Shown one piece after another: positions 53,222 through 59,949 of a DNA stretch of 59,949 bases. Every line of letters starts with the position of its first letter. Positions within the stretch are counted from its first letter, which is position 1. A program made the translations under genes and the position numbers. Below the pieces are notes generated by a model. That model worked only from the letters and a program-made list of their open reading frames with translations. It was not told the DNA's origin and made no database searches. The DNA is from Hyphomicrobiaceae bacterium (lineage in GTDB: Bacteria > Pseudomonadota > Alphaproteobacteria > Rhizobiales > Methyloligellaceae), in NCBI GenBank assembly GCA_028066055.1, contig JALCBY010000021.1, forward strand, positions 1 through 59,949. The letters run 5' to 3'.

Positions 53222-53725
53222 CTATTGAAAAATAAAGCCGCCGGCATCGGCCTTGAAATCGACCGCCAGGTTCTGCCCTGGCGCCAGCTCGACGTCGCGC
53301 CGCGTCTCATAATTGAAACCCGTTGCTTCTCTGGTATCGCGCAGGCGCGCGATCAGCGTATGCGGACCGGCGGGAACCACGAACTTCTTGTAAACGCGCG
53401 CTGGCCCGTCGCCCGCCAGCCCGGTCGGCGGCAAACGGGCGTCGTAAATAACCTCGCCGTCCAGATCGAGCTGCACATGCATATCAACGCGGGCGCGATC
53501 GCAGGTATTGGGCCGGCGTTGATTGGGCGGCAATTTGGCAATTTCCTGAGGCGTGAGCCGACGGCACTCCCTTGTACGCGCGGCGCCGTGCGCGAAGCTC
53601 AACTTGATCTGGGCCTGACCATCCGGGAACTGTTGGTAGAGCGGGCGGCTGGCGAAATACCCGATGAATGCGGCAACTGCCGCGTACACAATGGCCTGGC
53701 CGGCATACTGGAGCATTCTAACCAT
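53222..53725 (-). CDS. Membrane-anchored protein of unknown function
   Basis: 167 aa. One N-terminal membrane helix (about 7-25) is followed by a periplasmic beta-rich domain with two Cys (one in TRECRRL, one in NTCDRA) that could form a disulfide. The start overlaps the cytochrome b fusion stop by 8 bp, with AAGGAG before it, so it is translationally coupled. I do not recognise the family. Position suggests an accessory or assembly subunit of the respiratory complex, comparable in place to FixH-like proteins. Confidence 0.75.
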   Translation of the reverse strand: MVRMLQYAGQAIVYAAVAAFIGYFASRPLYQQFPDGQAQIKLSFAHGAARTRECRRLTPQEIAKLPPNQRRPNTCDRARVDMHVQLDLDGEVIYDARLPPTGLAGDGPARVYKKFVVPAGPHTLIARLRDTREATGFNYETRRDVELAPGQNLAVDFKADAGGFIFQ

Positions 53726-55298
53726 TGACAAGCTCCTTTGGGCGCTCGCGCGTATCAGGCGTATGAACAGGCGATGCGTCGGAGGACAATTCTGAAAGGT
53801 CGTGCGCAAATTGCCTGAGCAATGCATCGAGGCCTCTTCGCCCGGCACGCCCTGCCCAAAGCACTCGGATACGATCACGTGGCACCCGTGCGCGGAGCAT
53901 GGGGTCCCGCTCACGCGCGAGGCGTGCATCGGTCCACTGGATACCGTACCGGGCGTGGCAGCTGTTTTCCGCACACCCCGTCAAAACGACCCCGTCGGCA
54001 AGACGTTTCGACAGGACGTAGTCGATGAATGACGGCGGCAGCTGCCCGGCACACCGCAGCGAGATGCTCTTGACAGACGCCCCGTCGACCCCTCGCAGAG
54101 ACACGCCGTGATCGCAGCCGAAAATGAGTATCCGAGGTTCACCCTTGCGGAAGGCACAGCGGGTCTCGATCTCCTCTCGCAATTCGGCGACCCTCATATC
54201 CGGAAGATCAATGCCAGACACCAGTTCCGAGGCTCTTCGAAACGGTGTTGCGGTCGGGCATGCGCCCGCGCAGATACCGCAGGATACGCAGAGCGAGGGC
54301 TCGACCACCGCTTCGCGTTCAAACGGCAGGCCGTCGCTGCGCACCCGCATGGAAATGGCGTTATAGGGACAGTCGTTGAAACACCGCATGCAGCCATTGC
54401 AATTCGGAAGGTCGACGCTGGCAACAGGAGGTTTGCGTAACGGCGGCAGCCACGGAATCGCGCAAAACATGAGCAGCAGTGCGCCTGCCCCGCCCCACGT
54501 CACGGGTCCCGGCCAGTTTTCAAGCAGCGGATACAGCGGCAGGTAGAACCAATCGAGCCCGACGGGACCGACCACTTTCGCGAGATCCGCCGGACCCTGA
54601 CTGAGTGCGGGATGAACGAGAGAGAGCGCGAGCAACGATGCCAGAGTCCCGATCGCGAGACCCCGGGGCGGATTGATCCGCGGCTTTGAAACCCGTTGGA
54701 GATGGATCCACAGCAGGATAAGCGCGATCAGCGGGATGGCGATATGCATGAACACCATCAGCGTAAAGAAGCGGCTTTCGAGATTAGCCGGAGACAGGAA
54801 GTTCCGAGCGATCGGCTCACCGAATATTGGCAGCCGGTCGAGCCACTCCGTCGTGACAATGGCGACATATTGCGCCAGCCGGTCCCAGACCAGCCAGTAA
54901 CCCGTAATGCCCGCGACATACACCATCACGAGGACGGGAACGCCCGTTATCCAGCTGAACCAGCGCACGCCGCGATAGCGGTCGAGCGCGAACTCGCGCG
55001 CGATGTGCAGCAGCATGACCACGATCAACCCGTCTGACGCATAGCGATGGAGTGATCGCATGATACCCGCCGCATACCACTGGTCGTGTGTCATATACGC
55101 GACGGACTCATAAGCCCGCGTCACACCGGTATCGAAAAATATGTATATGTAGATGCCGCTGACCGTGATGATCCAGTAGAAGAAAAACCCCAGCGCTCCA
55201 AGGTTGAGCATCGGGTTCCAGTGCGGCGGGAATACAAGGCCGAGCAGTCGTTCGGCCCGATCGAATACGAACCGCAAGGGCGCGCGCAATATTTCCAT
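53718..55298 (-). CDS. Cytochrome b / 2[4Fe-4S] ferredoxin / MvhD-type fusion protein
   Basis: 526 aa. The N-terminal four-helix cytochrome b domain has two bis-His heme sites, His84/His98 and His185/His199. A further two helices precede an eight-iron ferredoxin (Cys300, 303, 306, 310 and 337, 340, 343, 347). The C-terminal domain has Cys395, Cys416 (RCAG), Cys442 and Cys447 (GCAENSC), as in the MvhD/FlpD delta subunit of methyl-viologen hydrogenase and Hdr complexes. The combination implies membrane quinol/heme chemistry wired to cytoplasmic Fe-S clusters. It sits in the CuA-oxidoreductase operon 14 nt after the SCO gene. Confidence 0.83.
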   Translation of the reverse strand: MEILRAPLRFVFDRAERLLGLVFPPHWNPMLNLGALGFFFYWIITVSGIYIYIFFDTGVTRAYESVAYMTHDQWYAAGIMRSLHRYASDGLIVVMLLHIAREFALDRYRGVRWFSWITGVPVLVMVYVAGITGYWLVWDRLAQYVAIVTTEWLDRLPIFGEPIARNFLSPANLESRFFTLMVFMHIAIPLIALILLWIHLQRVSKPRINPPRGLAIGTLASLLALSLVHPALSQGPADLAKVVGPVGLDWFYLPLYPLLENWPGPVTWGGAGALLLMFCAIPWLPPLRKPPVASVDLPNCNGCMRCFNDCPYNAISMRVRSDGLPFEREAVVEPSLCVSCGICAGACPTATPFRRASELVSGIDLPDMRVAELREEIETRCAFRKGEPRILIFGCDHGVSLRGVDGASVKSISLRCAGQLPPSFIDYVLSKRLADGVVLTGCAENSCHARYGIQWTDARLARERDPMLRARVPRDRIRVLWAGRAGRRGLDALLRQFAHDLSELSSDASPVHTPDTRERPKELVNG

Positions 55299-55311
55299 CG
55301 CAAAAGGTCCT

Positions 55312-56109
55312 TCACGCGGTCCCGGGTGTGCCGGGCGGAGGACGGCGCCATTCGCGAACCAGAACGGTGAGTACCAAACCCAGGCAGAAGAGCCCAATGG
55401 CAATTCCGGCGAACAACGAATAGTCGAAATAGTAGCGGCCCGAGTTGGGATCGTAGACGGTACAGAAGAGTTTGATGCGATCGATGATCCCCTGAAAATT
55501 CGCCAGCGGCCGGTAACGGCCGAACACGAGATCCTTGAGCGGTTCGACGATCACCGGCGGCTCGAACACGGCGCCATACACCTGCTGATAGAGCTTCCCG
55601 TCCTTGTCGACGACGCTGACCTGCGCCAGATGATCATATCCGCCGGGACGGCTGTAGATTGCAAACCCGACCGCGCGTGCAATCGCGTCGAGATTTTCCT
55701 GATCGGCTGCGAGGAACTGCCAGTTGGGCAGATCGACACCGCGCTCGCGGGCCAGCAGCCGCATGCGCTCGGGTGTGTCGTTTCGAACGTCGAACCCGAT
55801 TGTGACGGTAGAGAAACTGCCGGTCCCGAGCGCGGACTGAGCTTCCTGAACGGCCGGATACAGCGACTCGATCAGCGTCGGGCACACATCGGCGCAACTG
55901 GTGTAAACAAGCGTGATGAGCAGCGGCTTGCCACGAAACGACGCGAGCGAAACGGGCGCCCCCTGAGGATCGGTCAATACGGCTTCGGGAAGAGGCTGGC
56001 CCAGCGCCGCCTGCGATGTCTTGAGGGCTTGTTGCGCCCTATCCGCAGTTTGAGCGGTTGCGGCGACGACGGTGAAAACAAGCAGGAGGAATGCGAAAAA
56101 AACTCTCAT
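55312..56109 (-). CDS. SCO1/SenC copper-delivery protein
   Basis: 265 aa. N-terminal signal/anchor, thioredoxin-like domain with CADVC (CxxxC) and the conserved His in YDHLAQV, plus an additional C-terminal membrane helix (about 228-252), which is uncommon in the family. SCO proteins load copper into the CuA centre, so its partner is the subunit II encoded at 58801-59352. It overlaps ctaB by 4 bp. Confidence 0.87.
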   Translation of the reverse strand: MRVFFAFLLLVFTVVAATAQTADRAQQALKTSQAALGQPLPEAVLTDPQGAPVSLASFRGKPLLITLVYTSCADVCPTLIESLYPAVQEAQSALGTGSFSTVTIGFDVRNDTPERMRLLARERGVDLPNWQFLAADQENLDAIARAVGFAIYSRPGGYDHLAQVSVVDKDGKLYQQVYGAVFEPPVIVEPLKDLVFGRYRPLANFQGIIDRIKLFCTVYDPNSGRYYFDYSLFAGIAIGLFCLGLVLTVLVREWRRPPPGTPGTA

Positions 56110-57002
56110 AGGACGCTTCCCACGAGCCAGCCATCGATGACCGCTCCGGAGAGCAGGAGCAGCAGCTGGAGCAGCGAAGCGAGAAAGTTCTGGATGGCGC
56201 GCCGTTTGGTCGGCTGCAGCACCAGTACAATACTGGTCGCGGTGAAAAGCGCACCGCCGAGCAACGCCCCTGCGAGATAGATGTATCCCATCCCATACCA
56301 AGCCGGCAGGAGCGCGATAATCGACAGCGGCAGGGTATGGGCGAGAATGACCCAGGCGCAACGTCTGTTGCCAATCAGGGCGGGAAGCATGGGGACATGG
56401 TTGGAGCGATAATCCTGGTCAACCGCGATCGCCAGGCTCCAGAAATGCGGCGGCGTCCACAGGAACAGCACGACAGAGAGCAGTATGGCCTCGGGACCGA
56501 GGATGGGCGTGACCGCGGCTGCTCCCGCCAACACTGCGAAGCTGCCTGCCGCGCCGCCGACGATGATGTTTGTCCAGGTCCGCCGTTTCAACCACAGCGT
56601 ATAGACGACAGCGTAGGTGAACGCGCCCATGAAGGTGTAGAAAGCAGCCCACCCGTTGGCGGCAATCGCCGCGATGCCGACGGCAAATGCCAAAAGCGCG
56701 AAAATTCCCGCAAGCCAGCCCGGACCTGGCACCAGTTGCCCGCTGGCAAACGGGCGCGCCGCTGTCCGCGCCATCTGTGCATCGAGATCGGCCTCGGCCC
56801 ACTGATTGAAGGCGCCCGCGCTGCCAGCCGCCAGAAACACGGCAATCACGGTCAACGCGATCGGCCAGGGCGAGATGGCTGCACTCGGGCTGATCGCAGC
56901 ACCGCCAAGCGCGGTGAGCGCGATCATGGCGGCAATACGCGGCTTGAAGATGCCGAAATAGTCGCGTGTGCCGAGCGGAAGTGCGACCACCGTGTCAGAC
57001 AT
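56106..57002 (-). CDS. ctaB: Protoheme IX farnesyltransferase (heme O synthase)
   Basis: 298 aa, about eight or nine membrane helices. The prenyl-diphosphate-binding segment NQWAEADLDAQMARTAARP and the later FLWTPPHFWSLAI are typical. It makes heme O from heme B. No ctaA accompanies it here, so the oxidoreductase in this operon may carry heme O or a further-modified heme. The ATG has CAGGAA upstream. Confidence 0.88.
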   Translation of the reverse strand: MSDTVVALPLGTRDYFGIFKPRIAAMIALTALGGAAISPSAAISPWPIALTVIAVFLAAGSAGAFNQWAEADLDAQMARTAARPFASGQLVPGPGWLAGIFALLAFAVGIAAIAANGWAAFYTFMGAFTYAVVYTLWLKRRTWTNIIVGGAAGSFAVLAGAAAVTPILGPEAILLSVVLFLWTPPHFWSLAIAVDQDYRSNHVPMLPALIGNRRCAWVILAHTLPLSIIALLPAWYGMGYIYLAGALLGGALFTATSIVLVLQPTKRRAIQNFLASLLQLLLLLSGAVIDGWLVGSVL

Positions 57003-57045
57003 GATTTCCTGCGCCTTACCCGCTGTTGTCCTGCGTCCTTTCTCC

Positions 57046-58782
57046 CTAGCTCAGCGGCCAGATCTCCGACAGATACTTCCAGTTCACGAAGTAATAGAGA
57101 ACGAAGGAGAGGAAGAAGACTGTCACCAGGATATAGGTGCCCGGCAGATGCCAGGTGCCGGCACCGCCATATTCGTGCACTGCCCCGCTGACTTGTTTCT
57201 GCGGCATCGGTCCGAGGGATTCCACGATGTTGGATGCATCGACCTTCTTGCCGAAGAACACGGTGCCGACCGTGATCAGGACATAGAGGATACCGCCAAG
57301 CGAAGCGACGATGGCGAAGATGCCGTTCAGGCCCATCATCAGGAAGGCGGTGGCGGGATAGTCAAACGTGACCTGCGCATCGGAAAAGGTGATATCCCAA
57401 TGCCGCCGCGAGACGCCGAGTGTGCCCGCCCCCATCATAAACAGTGAAATCCCGGCCACGCCGATCCCGAACAGGTATGGCTGCCATTTCGCCAATGTCG
57501 GCCAGATCACCTGTCGCTGGAATATGAGCGGCAGGAGCAGATAGGTGATCGCCATGAAGGCAAGGGTGGTGCCTGCGACCACGGTTGCGTGGAAATGGCC
57601 CGGTACGTAGATCGTGTTGTGCAGTATCAGGTTGATCTGCTCCGTTCCGAGCACGACGCCGGATATGCCGCCGAGGAACCCGAACATCACGAGCGAGAGG
57701 AACATTCCCGCAAACGCCGGATTACTCCATGGCGCTTTGCGCAACCATTCGAAAATACCGTTGTTGAATCCGTTCTTGCGCTGTGCCGCCTCAATCGCGC
57801 CCGGCACCGTCATGCCGTGGATCATGCTTCCGAGCACGGCCAGATAGAGCGCGTAGGAGGTGTTGAAGACCCGCCACTCGGCACTCAAGCCCGGCTCGAC
57901 CAGAAGATGGTGCGCACAGGCCAGCTGGAGGAACAGAATGTAGAGAAAGAACGCGGTCCGGCTGACCTTTTCGGACAGCGGTTTCGCGCCGATCGTGATG
58001 GCGATGATCGCGTACCACACGGCCACGTGGGCCGCGACGTTGATCTGCTGCGAGGAGTGGCCCATGCCCCACCACACCAGCTTGTACATGACCGTATCGA
58101 TGTGGGAGATGTAGCCGACGGACCACAGGAATGTGGGGATCAGGATGATGGCGCCACTCGCAATGGTGAAAACGGCAATGATTGCAGCGGTGATCGCACC
58201 AAACGTCACCAGAGGAACAGAGCCCTCGTAAGTGCGTTCATCGCGGGCAACGACAAGTGTGCCGAAGAAAACCATGACGGCGACGAGAGCACCCACCGCA
58301 AACAGGATCAGTCCAAGATAGAAATGCGGCGCTGCCTTCATCGGCACGTAGCTGGTGAACATGACGCTGGACTCACCCTGCAGGACGGCGACATTCGTCA
58401 TCAATCCACCAATGATCATCAACCAGAAAGCCGCCCACGCAATGCGCGGCGTGGCAAGGCGGCAACTGAGAAGAACCGCAGATGCAAAATAAAGCACCGC
58501 GATCTCGAAAAAGATGATCCACAGCAGCAGCACATCGAGGCCATGCGCGGTCAACACCAGATAAAACATTTCGCTGGGAAGAAGATGAACCGCCGGCCAG
58601 CGCGTGAGCGCCACCAGCAACCCAAACAGACCGCCGATGGCCAGAAAGACGACTGCCGCGACGGCGTTGGCCTTGATCAGCTTCTCGGCCGCCAGATCGA
58701 TCTTGAGTCCAGTTGCGGGACATGTGCGGAATTTGGCAGCGATACCACCAATGATCCCGGTCTCGGCTGATGCGATAGACAT
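57046..58782 (-). CDS. Heme-copper oxidoreductase subunit I, probable nitric oxide reductase type
   Basis: 578 aa, about 14 membrane helices. Metal ligands can be placed: low-spin heme His80 and His398, high-spin heme His396 (VPGHFH), CuB/FeB His242 (WWGMGH) and His291-His292. The residue four after His242 is Gln246, where oxygen-reducing A- and B-type enzymes have the cross-linked Tyr and cNOR has Glu. A Tyr in the cbb3 helix VII position is also absent. This argues for NO reduction, which fits the DNR box and the nir neighbourhood. A cytochrome c oxidase with altered proton chemistry is the alternative. Confidence 0.85.
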   Translation of the reverse strand: MSIASAETGIIGGIAAKFRTCPATGLKIDLAAEKLIKANAVAAVVFLAIGGLFGLLVALTRWPAVHLLPSEMFYLVLTAHGLDVLLLWIIFFEIAVLYFASAVLLSCRLATPRIAWAAFWLMIIGGLMTNVAVLQGESSVMFTSYVPMKAAPHFYLGLILFAVGALVAVMVFFGTLVVARDERTYEGSVPLVTFGAITAAIIAVFTIASGAIILIPTFLWSVGYISHIDTVMYKLVWWGMGHSSQQINVAAHVAVWYAIIAITIGAKPLSEKVSRTAFFLYILFLQLACAHHLLVEPGLSAEWRVFNTSYALYLAVLGSMIHGMTVPGAIEAAQRKNGFNNGIFEWLRKAPWSNPAFAGMFLSLVMFGFLGGISGVVLGTEQINLILHNTIYVPGHFHATVVAGTTLAFMAITYLLLPLIFQRQVIWPTLAKWQPYLFGIGVAGISLFMMGAGTLGVSRRHWDITFSDAQVTFDYPATAFLMMGLNGIFAIVASLGGILYVLITVGTVFFGKKVDASNIVESLGPMPQKQVSGAVHEYGGAGTWHLPGTYILVTVFFLSFVLYYFVNWKYLSEIWPLS

Positions 58783-58800
58783 GGGTCGCCCCCTTTCCCG

Positions 58801-59352
58801 TTACTGGCTCTTGCCAGCTTCGACGACGTAGATCCGGCCCACCATCTGGTGATGGCCCAGGCCGCAGAATTCATTGCAGACGATACCGAACGATCCGGTT
58901 TCGGTCGGTGTCAGCGTGATGACATGCTCGATGCCGGGATGAACCTGGAGGTTGATGTTCGTGGGCTGAAGCGAGAAGCCATGCTGCCAGTCAAGCGAGG
59001 ACAGATGCAGCCGGTAGGTTTGCCCCTTCTCCAGCTCCAGCATCGGCCACCACTCCCACAGGCGCGCCAGCATATAGACATCGCCGCCAGCCGGAGGCTT
59101 GGCGATGGGATAACCCGTCTCGTCCTCCCGGACGGTGAATTTTTCGGTGAACTCCTCCGTGCGCTTTTCGAAAACCGCAGGATCGATGCGGTAAGCTTCA
59201 TTCGACAGGTTCTGTTTTCCCTCGATGTGCCAGTAGACCATCATGGAAAACATGACGAGGCCCCACAGAAACGCGATCCCGATCCAGACCAGCTCGCCGC
59301 GTTCGATGCGTTCGTTCCACCAGATTCTTTCTTCAGGAGGATGGATTGCCAT
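58801..59352 (-). CDS. CuA-containing subunit II of the heme-copper oxidoreductase
   Basis: 183 aa. One N-terminal membrane helix (about 22-41) and a cupredoxin domain with the complete CuA set: His124 (DWQHGF), Cys159, Glu161, Cys163, His167 and Met170 in CNEFCGLGHHQM. The single anchor and the THIN-like TNINLQVHPG region resemble the ba3/B-type subunit II. It accepts electrons from a soluble cytochrome c or cupredoxin. Ribosome-binding site GGGAGAAG. It lies 18 nt before subunit I. Confidence 0.9.
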   Translation of the reverse strand: MAIHPPEERIWWNERIERGELVWIGIAFLWGLVMFSMMVYWHIEGKQNLSNEAYRIDPAVFEKRTEEFTEKFTVREDETGYPIAKPPAGGDVYMLARLWEWWPMLELEKGQTYRLHLSSLDWQHGFSLQPTNINLQVHPGIEHVITLTPTETGSFGIVCNEFCGLGHHQMVGRIYVVEAGKSQ

Positions 59353-59374
59353 GCTTCTTCTCCCGCTCCCGCCG

Positions 59375-59548
59375 CTACTTCGCGAGCGGTATCTGTGTGA
59401 GCTCGATCAGACCCCACATGATGTAAAACACGGTCGGAATAACGACCCCGAGGAAGAGCAGCAGGAACGGATTGTCGAGAACCCGCTGCATCACGGGAAT
59501 TCTCTCCGCTTCAGTGGTGCTCGACGGGGATTTTGCGCGTTTGGCCAT
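59375..59548 (-). CDS. Small single-helix subunit of the heme-copper oxidoreductase
   Basis: 57 aa: a basic N-terminus, then one membrane helix (about 27-50, FLLLFLGVVIPTVFYIMWGLIEL). It is comparable to the small IIa-type subunit of ba3 oxidases. It is the first gene of the operon, ending 22 nt before subunit II, and is headed by a DNR box about 72 bp before its start. The ribosome-binding site is weak; a start at 59602 is possible but adds a non-conserved leader. Confidence 0.72.
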   Translation of the reverse strand: MAKRAKSPSSTTEAERIPVMQRVLDNPFLLLFLGVVIPTVFYIMWGLIELTQIPLAK

Positions 59549-59894
59549 GGTCTGGGTGCCCCGATTGGATAATTGCCATCGCAGCAATCTATCGACGGGC
59601 ACACAACGCCGCCTTGACCTCGGTCAAGACGCAGACGCCCAGCGATGTCCCGGTATCGATGCAGTCAAAGTCAACGCATTCAAGCCTGAGAAGCTCGAAG
59701 GACAACCGGCCATGGCCACCATCAGGTCCGAAGCCGGATCAACGTCGAATTGCACACATTGTCTTGCAACTCTCAAAACATAGAGAGTTCACGCCCGCCC
59801 CATTCGGCGCGATCATAAGTTCACAAACGCTCGAATGTCCTCTTCTGGCCGGAAAGGGCGAATTCAGACACAAGCCATCAACCGGTCGCGCGGT
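59549..59894. other. Promoter region of the oxidoreductase operon and non-coding flank
   Basis: 346 nt. The part near 59549-59630 holds the operon promoter with its DNR box. From about 59630 to the IS boundary no gene, repeat or RNA could be supported. Confidence 0.5.
59614..59627 (-). promoter_or_regulatory. DNR/NnrR box of the heme-copper oxidoreductase operon
   Basis: TTGACCTCGGTCAA, a perfect TTGAC-N4-GTCAA half-site pair. Centred about 72 bp before the start at 59548, like the boxes of nirE and nirS. It ties this operon to the nitrite/NO regulon. Confidence 0.82.
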
Positions 59895-59949
59895 TGATCC
59901 TCCTCCGATGAATTTGTCCACCTTTATGGTTAGGAGAAGGAGGACCGAA
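59895..59949 (+). mobile_element. End of an IS3-type insertion sequence (right edge)
   Basis: It begins TGATCCTCCTCC; its first 36 nt are the exact reverse complement of 1-36. The last bases (AGGAGAAGGAGG, 59932-59943) look like a strong ribosome-binding site, so an orfA-type transposase start probably lies just outside the window. Identity with the left copy and the abrupt boundary support an IS end. Confidence 0.65.

Noticed and set aside
57589-58770. Plus-strand open frame of 393 codons
   Set aside because: Antisense to the heme-copper subunit I; composition is His/Asp/Gln-rich, as expected of a shadow of a membrane protein.
57046-59352. Annotation as an ordinary cytochrome c oxidase (coxA/coxB)
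   Set aside because: The active-site Tyr position is Gln, and the operon has a DNR box beside nirS. Kept only as the alternative.
1-59949. tRNA, rRNA or CRISPR features
   Set aside because: Read through on both strands by eye; no cloverleaf-like genes, rRNA segments or regularly spaced direct repeats were seen. A covariance-model search would be decisive.

Overview
The window looks like a piece of an alphaproteobacterial genome, probably a marine or soil member of the Hyphomicrobiales or Rhodobacterales. The basis is GC-rich coding with dense 1-30 bp gene overlaps, many ABC importers, a TPR-sulfotransferase beside a TonB receptor, and a nirS-type denitrification island. No rRNA, tRNA or CRISPR array was seen. 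The same 36-nt sequence, in opposite orientation, sits at both ends (1-36 and 59895-59930). It looks like the end of an IS3-type insertion sequence, so the window is bounded by two IS copies or is an assembly contig that stopped at them.

Region 1 (1-13.3 kb): a catabolic island with pxpA, pxpB and pxpC (5-oxoprolinase-type subunits), a GntR/FCD regulator, a spermidine/opine-type ABC importer, a class III aminotransferase, a divergent GroEL-like protein, and free-standing biotin carrier and biotin carboxylase genes. PxpB/PxpC are homologous to the carboxyltransferase part of urea carboxylase, so together with AccB/AccC they could form a split biotin-dependent enzyme acting on a lactam or amide. 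The aminotransferase would then remove the liberated amine. A related 16-nt site recurs in front of three transcription units of the island.

Region 2 (13.3-29.8 kb): a Liv-type ABC importer with an isochorismatase-family hydrolase; a decayed stretch (18.8-20.1 kb) with a broken M24 peptidase; a Dpp-type ABC importer with an M28 peptidase and an SDR; a TetR regulator over an interleaved operator; and a divergent SDR. In all three ABC operons a strong hairpin lies just downstream of the binding-protein gene.

Region 3 (29.8-38.9 kb): an ECF sigma factor, a FecR-type sensor and an STN-domain TonB receptor, followed by a TPR-sulfotransferase, a PepSY membrane protein and a Tat-exported multicopper oxidase. 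This is an iron/copper acquisition island.

Region 4 (39.4-59.6 kb): denitrification. It holds a DNR-type Crp/Fnr regulator, nirS with a nirT-like fusion, a cupredoxin, nirE, nirC, nirF, nirDL, nirG, nirH, nirJ and nirN, then nnrS, a hemerythrin and a second operon. That operon encodes a small membrane subunit, a CuA subunit II, a heme-copper subunit I whose active-site tyrosine position is glutamine, heme O synthase, an SCO protein, a cytochrome b/ferredoxin/MvhD-type fusion and a small anchored protein. Perfect TTGAC-N4-GTCAA boxes precede nirS/nnrS, nirE and this operon. With no norCB in the window, the operon probably encodes a non-canonical nitric oxide reductase.
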